The position numbers and the translations under genes are program-made. 64,000 nt of DNA from Echinarachnius parma (taxonomy: Eukaryota > Echinodermata > Echinoidea > Clypeasteroida > Echinarachniidae). Positions 41,501-53,500 of the stretch are shown here, piece after piece (position 1 is the first letter of the stretch; the number at the start of each line of letters is the position of its first letter). The notes beneath the pieces are model-generated. The model was not told the DNA's origin. It made no database searches and saw only the letters and a program-made list of their open reading frames with translations. The stretch lies in contig JBAMJV010003307.1 of the NCBI GenBank assembly GCA_037951105.1, forward strand, positions 1 through 64,000, read 5' to 3'.

Positions 41501-44500
41501 TTGGCAGTTCTAAGTTAGACCAAGATCTATCATCTCGCAAAGTTTCAGGACAATAGCTGCACCCGTTCTTGAGGTATCCGACGAACAAAATTGTTGTTTT
41601 TGTGTCTGTATGCACTTGCATACAGACACAAAAACAACACTAGATGTTGAATTCGTCACTTTTGACGAATTAAGGTTATACATATTGAAATTTTGATATG
41701 ATGATATTGACTTTTCAACGCGTAATATGATGATGTCATATCATTTACTTGGCATAAATGAGGTATGAATTCGTATCTACAACTCATAATCTATCCGAAT
41801 ATAAAAAGAACATTGGGTGTTTGTGGACTTTTAAAAAAGTTATGGCCAAATAAAAAAAAGATGTTTTTACCATATTTTGCCAATTTGCGTGCGCGCGTAA
41901 TTTTGACTTTGACGCGCGCGTACTCCGTTATTATGAGTCAACAATGACTCAAATTTATAGGGTGTGTTGAGGGATGTATAAGGAATGCAAAACATGTGAA
42001 AAAACAACAATTTTTCTATTCATTTGCGTTACGCGCGCAAATACGCGCACGCGCGGAAATTTTTGAAACGCTTAAAATTGTCTGAAACATATAGTAAATT
42101 ACTTGGGTTAGGGTTTTGAGCATTTAAAAAAAATATTTTCATTTGACGGACGCATACGCGCGTGTCTCTGAGTGTAAGCGTATATTAATGTGAAATTTGA
42201 ATTGAAATTGATGATGCATGACTGAGATATGATGATTAATGATATTTTACAAAATGGCGTCCTGATGACGTCATAATGATGTGACGTCACTGAAAAGCTT
42301 CGCAGTTCTAAGTTAGATCATGATATATCATCATGTGAAGATTCATGACAATTGATTCATCTGATCTTGAGATATGCGACGCACAAAATTAGGAAGAATA
42401 AATAAATAAATAAATAAATAAAAATAAATAATACAAATCTTGACGAAATCAATAAGGTTATACATATGTATATGGACAATTCCGTATGAGAGAAGGCAAA
42501 AACACCACATCTCAAAGTTGAGCAATCTTCCCTAAATCAAACTGTTATCGATAGAGGAAAACTTGAATTTTAGGAAACTGAAAACCATTTGTGTATAGCT
42601 CTATTGGTTTTGCAAATATTTCTGCTTGAATTGAACAGAAATTTATGACCTTTTATTCATAAATCAGCTTCATTTCATGAAAATGAAGTGAATCTTTTAA
42701 TTCAATGATTGTTTCTGCTCTTTTTCTCATATTTTCCATACAATGTAGCAACAATCACAAATTGTAAAGCATGGGCAGTAACTTCATTGCATTTTTTTTT
42801 GGAGAAATTTTTGAAATCTATGCATATTTGATCGTAATTCCGTTACGATAAAATGTAATAAGTTTTTCTCAATATCTTATTACTTGTTCTTTAGTCATGT
42901 CATTGTGAATTCTCTTCCTTCACCACAGTCCTAAGAACTTCCAACATAATTTTCTGAAATAATGTCACTACTTTTTCCAAAATTGGCGTAACGATATTAG
43001 TAATTCCGTTACGTAACGGAATTACACGCACATGGTTTGTAAGGTATTGAATGATATTGCTGAAAATTAAAAAAATTCTTGTTCTCAATATAGAAATACC
43101 CTTTAAATAGCATGAACTGTAGCCATGTACTGTAGACAATACGTCATTATACAAGTACTGTACAATGTTACTTTATGTGACTCATTGTACCACATGCTTC
43201 ATATTGCATCAATGGTGATTTAACTAAATTGATACACGATAGATAATTTCTCTAATCTCTCCATGAACATAATAGAGATGATAATGTTCTATCATTAAAT
43301 TAGTTTCCAGCAAGAACCACTTGACTAAAATTATGAAGATGCAGCAGATTCATGTTTGTACTTAAGAAGGGAAAAACAAAAACAATACATTTTTTTTTGT
43401 AAATATCCAGTGATTAGTATGACACTGGTGCTACATTTATTTTCTCACATTAATTTACATTCATGTATTTTAAGATATAAATCATACCTTCAACTTTCAA
43501 GGAGATTTAATATTAATAATTTTGTAATTGAATGTAGATTTGAATATCATTGATCAGTTAAAGGCTCATAACTTATCATTAATTATGTAAATTTGTATTA
43601 AACTGAAGCATATAAAATTAAACATAAATACAGAATAGGCTTCAAGATATTCAAAACTAAACATAATACAGGCTAAGATACTGTACACATGTTTTATTCA
43701 TTATCATAAAGTCAGAATACATTGAGTGTTCAGTGTGCTTCTATATGCAGATCAAAGAAGAATGATGTACAAAGTATTTGCATTTTCAAATGGGAATTCC
43801 TAAAGGTGTCTTTAATTTTTGGCAATTCCATATTTATATTTTATATGCTAACTTTTTGTCTGAGGATCATACACGTTTATATCCGATATACATCTATACA
43901 CGTATTTCATGGAATGGATGAAAACGCATTCCAAATTGATTTGAGAGTAAATTAAGATCAATTTAGGATGAATTTTTAAAAGAATAATTTTAGAATATAA
44001 CAAGAGTTTATATAACAAATCTTGATTTTCTTGTAATTCTGTTACGCACACACATAACTTCAGGATTTGTTCTGGTCCTTATGGAAGAGCTTGTGATGAA
44101 CAATGCATACACATTCTTTGCTAATGACTATAAGCAGAAAAGCAGAAAAATGTAACCAAGAAATTGCATTTTCATGGGTGGATTTCACAGGCGTAATTCC
44201 GTTACAGTGACATTCGTTTGTCTTAAGGTAATTTCAGAGGTTAAAATAGATCATTTCTGGAAAAAAAGATGTACCAAATTCAAGTTTGTAACTTAAATGA
44301 TAAGTTTTTATTACCAATGAAGAATTTTTTGTGGTAGCTTTTGCAGAAAATCATTACATAGTTAGTGTTGAATGAAAGACCCCTTTCCGTTATGATTGTA
44401 TTTTGGTCTCTGGACGCTACAGTGTTATAGATTTGTAACAATCTTTGGTTCTGTTGTACCTCTAGTCTAGTACCCCTGCCAGTTATTAAAGTTTTAAAAA

Positions 44501-47500
44501 CTGTGAAAGTGAAAGGAATTTTAAATATGATTAAGAAAACAGAGCTAAAAATCACTTATTTGTCATTCTGTAACAGTGGAATTACCCATTCACAATGCAT
44601 TTCCATTCACACAGATTTCCAATATTCAGGAAGTTTACGAGGCTTTATAGCATTGAAAGTTGAATGATTTGACCTGTTTGTGATTTGTAATTGTTTAAAT
44701 GTTGCTTGATATTGATTATGTGCAGTTATTTAGCATTTCACATAATGTAGTACATTTTTTTTCACAATTTAGCCATTTTTCTTGAAGTAAAGGAAAAATT
44801 CTAAAATGTTGCTTTTTTTTTCTTCAAATATGGTTATTATTGTCAAACTATTGATTTTTGAAAAGTATTGAAGCTACATTAAAATGTGAATTCTTTGTTG
44901 TTCATGTACCGATTTGTGGAAAATTGATTTCACTGCTTAAGTTGTGTAATTCCGTTACACACATTAGTGGACATAGTTCCTAGGATTTTTCTTTCATTAA
45001 ATTGATGCAATCCTTTTTAATTTCTTGCCTACTAATATGAAGCTGAAAATAAACCGAAATAATGCTGGATTTTAGCAATATTTTTTTCAAATTTCACTCT
45101 CATTTGTATTTTGGCCATATTTTCATTTATTTTACACATAACAAGTTCAAAAATTGCTTTACAGATATGTCAAATTATGGTTTATATTCAAGTGCTAGAT
45201 AGCCTTGATGTTTGCATTAGCATGTAAGAAAAGTTGAGTGCAAAATAATTTAGTTTTCCTTGTAACTTTCAGAGATGTAATTCCGTTACAAATTTGTGTA
45301 ATTCCGTTACAGTGGTCTTTTTTCAAAAAAGTGAATTTGTGAACTTATCATTGTGTTGTTTATGCACGTACTTGTTCCAAAATGAAGTTGACATTATCAA
45401 GATAGAAAAAATACATAAAATCAGTTTCAAAGTGTCTTATATTTCAGAGAAACTCAACGCAAACTTGTAGCAAAAAAAAAACTCCATTCTCCGGTAATTC
45501 CGTTACGGTCACACATATTGGTCTAGTGTGCAACAACACATGGAAGATATAAAACCATTTCCCTATCATGTTGTAGCCTGGTTACCCGTGCAACTTATAT
45601 AAGTATCAAAATTTACTTAAGTCATGAGAATATTGCGCAGGGAATGAAATAATGAGCAAAAAACGTCTCTGAATGTAATTCCGTTATGGTGGAATTGCCC
45701 ATATGTATAACCTTAATGATAACAATCTTGCTATTTTATTGATCCTAGTCACATGATCCATAATATTGGCCCTGTGGGTGGGGGTGCGGGGGGCATTTGG
45801 CCCTGAATAAATTGCCAAAACATTAGAAAACATACCTTTCTGAACAAATAAAGAAAAACGGTGCACCCAAATAATTTATGTGACCCCCCCCCCCCCCCCC
45901 CCCCCAAATCAGTCCGACCACACTACGCCATGCTCAGACCCATTATTTTTTGTGGGGGTCACGTAAAAAATCGGGGCAAATGTAATGGATCATGTAATTA
46001 GGATCAATTAAATAGCGAAATTTTTATAATTTTATAAATAGCGACTCTTTTTTCGTATTATGAAAAGCGACCCTCAATCTGCATTATGAATAGCGACCCT
46101 CTTTTCGTATTATGAACAGCGACCCTCATTTCGTATTATGAATAGTGACCCTCTTTTTGTATTATGACTAGCGACCCTCATTCCGTATTATGAATAGCGA
46201 ACCTTTTCTATGATTATGAATAGCGGTCCTTATATGAATAATGACCCTTATGAATAATGAGCTTCTTTTCAAATTATGAATAGCGGTCCTTATTAATAGC
46301 AGTCCTTATCAATAGCGGTCCTTATTGCATGTGTAGATGAGTACTTGATATTACATACAGTGTACAACTATGGAGCTCATGTGAGCTAACGTGTGTTGAT
46401 CTGTGAATAAACCTTCACACCTGAAATACTCATTAACTGAATAGCGTACTGATACATCAATTGTGCAGTGCAATAAGATATCATTTGTTCAGAAAGAGAA
46501 GGGCACTAATGTCACATTTTGTACATCGGAGACAATTATGTTTAAAGTTTGAAAGCCATATAGAACAAAAACAAATAGCTCTCTTTAATATTTGATGAAT
46601 ATTCTCATATTGAGTAAAATTTCACATGACATAGAGGAGGTTCTGATCTTCAAGATGGCATGCAATGCATAACTCAATTAAGCACCCAACTTGTACGCCC
46701 TTCTTACTCTCACCAGACAATGTACTATGCATTTTTGCAATGCTAGATATTACCTTTTGGGTCTTGGCCCAATCGGGCAATTAAAAACAAGATTTTCCCA
46801 AAGAAACAAGATGGCCCGAAAACTGAATCTGGTGGCCCAAAACAAAAGAAACATTTAAAAGTTCTGTAATTTTTGGTTGCACATTCGGCCAGTGGAATTA
46901 AGCATCCATGAAATTTGGTGGCCCGGCCAGCTAATTTTTAGTGGCCCCCGGCCAGCGGCCTCAGTGTGCTAATTTTGAGCACTGATTATTGCAAATAACA
47001 TTTTTGTAAAGTGAACAGAGCAGCATTTCCACTTTAGTGAGGCAAGGATAAAGTTATTACTGTGTATCTATTTCTAATCAGGTACCTGTTCTAATGGGCT
47101 CAGGCTGTCTGCAATTCTTCTGTACTTCTTCAGCTTGCTCAGACACCCCAAGTCTTTACTGTCTCTGCGGTAAGCCAACATTGCAATCTGCACATTCAGT
47201 ACAAGCTTCAGGGCAGCCTTGCCTGGTATTGTATCAGGAACTGTAATGTAGCGTGAAGAGAATATTGTTTTAATTTGTTTGTTCATTCATTTATTCATTT
47301 AAAAATACAATAACAATAAATATGATATACAAAACAAATACAAATCATTAAAAATATGTCTAAGATTTTTAAATGAGATATGAAATATTAAAAGGTATCT
47401 ATAAAATAGTATAAATGGTAAAAATTGTAAAATAAGCTATCTGAAATGCAGAATAGTATTTTTAAAGTCTGTGAAAATTTGAATGGAGACAGTTTAGACC

Positions 47501-50500
47501 ATGCATTCTCCAAAATATCAAGCCATATTAAAGGAGGAGTTTTTTTTTGTGTGAGATAATGAAAAAAATGAGTGTAAAATTTGAAAGAGCTTACAATTTT
47601 AATGACAGAATAAACTTGATTTGATCAAAATCGTTTCAGAAACGGCTGAAATATCAATAAATATTATAGATTTATTTACTTACAACTACTATTTCCTGGT
47701 TCCGTACGGGCCAAACATTTGCGAGTGCGCCAATGCTATTCACGCGTACGTTTGGAGACAATAGAATCCCGGGCGATTCGTTCGCTCTGGACAAAGTAGT
47801 CTCGTATATGCAGACCCATGAACGCATGCTTTATATATTTTTTTCTGGAAACATATTTTTGTGAACTTGTTGATGGAATGGAATACTAAAGATGTTACCT
47901 TTCATTTATAAGAATATTATTTTTGGGTGGTGGTACCCTTTAAAGTATCTTGAAACCTGTTCCCTACTCAATTTTGATATCCCTCTCTGAAATAAAACAA
48001 GGCCCACCGGGTGAACTGGCCTCTCAATTAAAAGGCCACCAAAGGCTGCATTTTGTGAGTATACAAATAGAAACAATAACTTACCTTTTACAATGCTCTT
48101 CTGTCCATTTTCAAGGCAAAGTGGATTGCGAGAAATGAATCCCTGTAACATGAAGAAAAAAGAAGATTTATTAATTATCCTGATGCAGAGACAAAATTCA
48201 ATATGTACACAAGTTGTATTTCGTTTAAAAGTACGTCTCATCAATGTCCTGTAAGCTTGTTGCACAAAAACTTTGCACAACAAAAAACAAAGGAAGCAGA
48301 TGGCAAACTGTGGTCATGAGTGTATATAGAGTGTTAGTTGGAACAGTTTATCTATCATTTACTGTCAATTAACTCTTTAATAATCTTTTCTGAAAGTACA
48401 TGTAACACCCTTCACACACCATACAGTTGTTCCTAGTCGCTGCACCAATAATGGTAAAATACCAAACTTAAAGGGAACCATAACCCTAAATAAATATATA
48501 TATGACACTGGATAGTTTTAGTTGTCCATATCCTCAAACATTTTAGAAATAGCCTATTTTTGCATAACCATGAATGTTTATTTGCAGTAGTTATGATTAT
48601 GGGGCAATAAAAAACAATCACTTTAATTTAATATTTATATATCAAGGGATTATTTTGGTGTGTTGTTCCCTTTAAAGGCAAATATGCATGGGTTAAAATG
48701 GGTAGTCAGCAAAATCCAACTCGCACTCCACCGTAATCTCCTGAGGTAAACTCACGATGTGTGTTGGATTGATTTAGAGCGGTGCTTCGGAATATCTGAA
48801 CACGAGCCTTCATATGAAACTGCATGCAGCACACAGCTGGTAGCTATTATGTACCGAGCGATAAACTGTACATTGCTCGAGCTGTCCCCTGAGGCAATAC
48901 AGCGCTGATAAAATCGCAGCGGCACTTTGATGATGAGTCCGTTTGAGCGTGTTGCGTAATACTTTCACTCGTTAAAATCTCTGAAAAGGAGTACCTCCTT
49001 GGTAAACAAACATTCCGAACGCGATGCATTTTCGACTCGGTCGTTCGTGAACTGGGACAGTTTGCGATCGCAACTTATAACTGAGCAAAGGGGGATTACG
49101 TACCGTGCGTAAAAGTGCGCAATATAGATTCGCGCATCTGATATACCGATCTGAATTGCCTTTAAATTATATGATATACTCACAAAACGGAGACTTGCTT
49201 CAGCATGAAAAAAGTAGAATAAATCCTGCTGCTTCTCTAACTCTGGCATGATGTGAACCCCTTCTCTCCTTATCTCGATGCACAAGCCAATGGCTTGGGC
49301 AAATGTCACACAAGCCTCGTAAAAGTTCTCCTGCTCCATCAACTGAATACCCACATCAAAAATTTCGCTTATGCATCTTCGAAGACTTTCCTGCGATGGA
49401 AAAAGTGAGGTACCAAAATCAGACCAAAGGCAAAACTGAGTTGGTTGTCATCATTTTGTTTGAAAATTCAGTGAAATTATTTTAATATCTTACATAATAC
49501 ACACACTTTTTTTCCAGCTAATCCATCAAATTAAAAAAATAATACAAAGAATTCTACCAGGGTGAAAATTGCATGCAAGCATAACATTGCCATTTCTTTT
49601 ATGATTGTACACAATATTTTTCCATAATTTTGTGTTATTGTTCGATTTCCTATGGATGTTTGTACCTTAGGATTAAAGTATAGCTTTCAAGAATTATACC
49701 CATTTTGTAGTTTCCAATACGTGCATATGTTGCATATGTAGAAACAGAATACCATTCTATTCTTGAGCTATGATTTAAATCCATTACAAAGATCCATTGA
49801 CTTTATCAAAATCAACCAAAAACAATGTGCAGTAGATGATAAAATCTTGTCACATACATGTTCACCCTTTTTTCAATAGGACAACAGTGTTCTTTTTCCA
49901 TATATCGCATATCATTCAGAAGAATCTTATTAAACAATGATATGGTATAACATGACTGAAGTCTCAAATAACACTTTTGGACAAATATTATGAAGATAAA
50001 CATCTGGGCCCATATTCATGAAAGCCTGCTAGCTTAGTTCCTTGCTAAGTCTATTTTGGATGACGTTAATTGGCTATGAATTAAACACAACTTCAAGATA
50101 TTTTAGTTGCTAACTAGGTTAACTTAGTGGTACCTAAAGCTTACCCAGCTAACCCTAGTTTGGGGCTAGAAAACTGTTTGTTGCTCAATAAACTGCTCAT
50201 TTAAAATACACTTAGCAAGGAACTAAGCTAGCTGGGTTTCATGAATATGGGGCCAGGTTTCCATGAATAATGAGACACATTGTAGGCAAGTCAGTCGTTC
50301 GTGGGAGAATATACATGTACCTGAAGCTGTGGGCTGCGAGATATTTTCCATACATCCACAAGGCTCCATCTGTAATACAGAAGAATAAAAACATCAAACT
50401 TACATTATATGCACCCCCCTCTGCCATTTCAGACAATAAAAACAAAATCATTTTTAATTGGAAAAAGCCGTTTTTTATACACATGCTACATTCTGTATTG

Positions 50501-53500
50501 GATAAATAATTGCTGATATAGGATAATGTTTTTTTAATTTTTTTTATGAAGTGATTGACCTATAGATTGCATTCACACCATCCCCAAATACCGTACTGAC
50601 CGCAAAGTTAGGGTGCGGCGTGTACGCGGCGATAGTCAATTTTGACTTTTGACAGGCCCCAAAACAACACATTTCCGCATGTGTGGACTAAAATGTATAC
50701 TGCACTGTAATGTATTGCGTAATAAACAGTGCTGTAGTCGAGTCCACCCTGTCCGAGTCCGAGTCCGAGTCCGAGTCCCTGGAGTCCGAGTCCGAGTCCG
50801 AGTCCGAGTCCGAGTCCGAGTCCCGGACCTCGAGTCCCGAGTCCCGGACATCCGAGTCCGAGTCCGAGTCCGAGTCCCAACGGGAAAATCTTAATTTGCA
50901 ATTCTTTTTATAACACATTAGTTTCATTATGATAAATGCCTTACAGTGAACTCTTTATAACATAAATAGTTGTCTGGTTCATTGTAAACTTCCATTTGTC
51001 AGAGAATTTATATATTTTAACTCTTCTTACTACAACAGTTATCTTCATAATAGACACCATCAAAGAAATGACAAAGGGTTATCTGCAGAAATTATTTTGG
51101 GCAATGTCAAAGGTTATTATTACAGAGTATGAGACAAATTCAATTAAACAAAATTTAATGAAAAAAAGTTCATAAAAAAGTGTGACAGACGCCGGACAAG
51201 AATTTAGTTTATTTTTTGTTCACCCTAAATTTCCCCAAAATACAGTGGATAAGGAACTGCTGCATATCTTTTCCTATTAAGGTAATTCACTGTCAAATTG
51301 ATTAATGGGATATAACTTTATTTGCAAACAGTCAAGTTGCTGAAAAATAATCATTGTTAAAGTTAAGCATAAATTTCAGCAATTTTCTTATCCTTTTAAG
51401 ATCACAATTTTCAGCATAAAATATAAAATATCTGAAAATTCACGTTTTGTGCCTTAAACTGTCAGTTATGAACATTTGATAACTATACTGGACCCATGAG
51501 GCTAAAAGCCTAAAATGATTTTAAAATTTGGCCCATTGTAGACATTTTCATGGAATTACCACAAGTTATTACAATCAGAGTATGTCAGTACTGGAGTATA
51601 TATGTATATATTATACTGATAAAGAGAAAGGGATGCTACTTCACATTTATTTTAACAAAATGAATAACAAATATTGTTGTGTATAATTGTAATGGTCGTG
51701 TGCGTTCTGCAAAATTTACATTTTGCTTGATGTTTTTTTCTTTGTTGAACGATCAACAAACTCTCTATGGTCCATATACCCAAACAGTATGACACGAGAA
51801 ACTGAAGACATGATTGTTGAATGACTGGTTGATTGAAGATGCAATGCAAACATCAGTCAGTATGTCGATTGTTTTTTGTTTTTGTTCGTTATTCGTCATA
51901 CGCGCGCTGCCGCTGGCGGCTGGTATAGCTAGCGTGCGCGGTAGCCTAGCGCATAGCCGAGGATACCGTACTGTACTTGCACACGTACGTGCACGTACCG
52001 TGGTACACACATGCATTTTACTGTATTGCTTAGTCGCTTCAGCTCAGGCTTTCGTAAATTAATTCACGTTCTGGCCGTAATACTTGACCGTGTCTTGCGT
52101 GTTCCTAAACATAAAACGACTAATCTCAACGTCTAGTTAGGCATATAATAGCTTGTTGAGGCGATGTTACAATCATTTTCCAGAATGCCACTCAAGTGAG
52201 CAAGGTGCGCTAGAACAACAGGTTTGTATTTGCTTGCGCTGGGTAATTTTATGAACTATAAATAAACGTGGGAAAACAGAAAAAATGCCGGTCTCGTTGC
52301 CGGTCTCGGCCCGATTTTCGCCCGAGTCACGAGTCACCATTGGTCGAGTCCGAGTCCGAGACCGAGTCTTTTAGGCTCGAGTCCGAGTCCGAGTCCGAGT
52401 CCCGAGAAATACGGACTCGAGACCGGTCTCGAGTCCGAGTCCGGGCTCGAGTCCTACAGCACTGGTAATAAAAACATACAAAGCCAAATTGTATCAATTT
52501 ACCCTGGCCTAGAACGGTTTCTCACTCTTTTTGCTGATATTTGCTAAATCCGATACATTTTTAACTTTGAAGTTACGATATTAATGAAACAAACTACCAC
52601 TACCAGCGCCGCGCTTGCCTGTCATTTACTGTACTGATTCAGACGTACATACACGCCAATTAGCATTGGTGTTTTTGGTATCGATATCGATGCAGCTCAC
52701 CGCGCGCGTGATACGTACGGCATTGCACAGTAATACGGGGTTCTCTGTAGTACAGTAATACGGGTTCTCTGTAGTACAATAATACGGGGTTCTCTGTAGT
52801 ACAGTACAGCAGGGGTTCGGTAGAGTTCGGTTATTTTGATGGAGTATTCAAGTTCAATTCAGTACCAGTTCAATGGTACATCGTATGCAGCAATACTCGA
52901 CTCGTAGCTTGCAGTAGTGGCAATTTTATTGTTTTATTGTTGCCAGTTTCCCTAGCGCACTTTTCTCCCACTTTTTTAAAAATTCATTTCATTGCTCAAA
53001 GTCGGCATGCGGCCTTTACGCGGCTGCGGCGATTACGCCAGTCAGTACGGTAGTCTAAATTTTAAAAAGAACCACAACATCAATGACGTAGCGCTCATCC
53101 GCCATCTCGCAACATCAAATATTGCAAATTTCATGTGGTACACTTTTCAACTGGTCAAAAAATAAAAATTTGATGCCCTGTGGAAGGGACATAAAAATAA
53201 AAAAATAAAAAATTAGAGTGAAAAAAATATAAATTTGACGCCCCGGAAGGGACATGGGACAAAAAAATAAATAAATAAATAAATAAAATTAAAAAACAAA
53301 TAATAATAATAAAAAAACAAACAAACAAACAAACAAACAAACAAACAAACAAACAAACAAACAAACAAACAAACAAAAAACAATAATTAAAAAAATAAAT
53401 TTAAAAAAAATTAAAAATAAATAAAAAAAAAAAAAAAATAAAAATAAAAAATTACCATAATTAATGAATGGAGAAAAATGTCACAATTCTGTGTAGAAGT

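Noticed and set aside
41083..47944. A single 6.9 kb transposon bounded by TTAAAGGG-type ends
   Set aside because: The ends resemble each other, but similar ends occur at several other places in the window, so pairing these two is arbitrary.
50608..50927. Ser-Glu / Ser-Asp / Thr-Arg repeat ORFs here and at 56179-56524 and 59843-60127
   Set aside because: They come from CGAGTC hexamer arrays at the ends of hAT-type elements, with no start, splice or conserved context.
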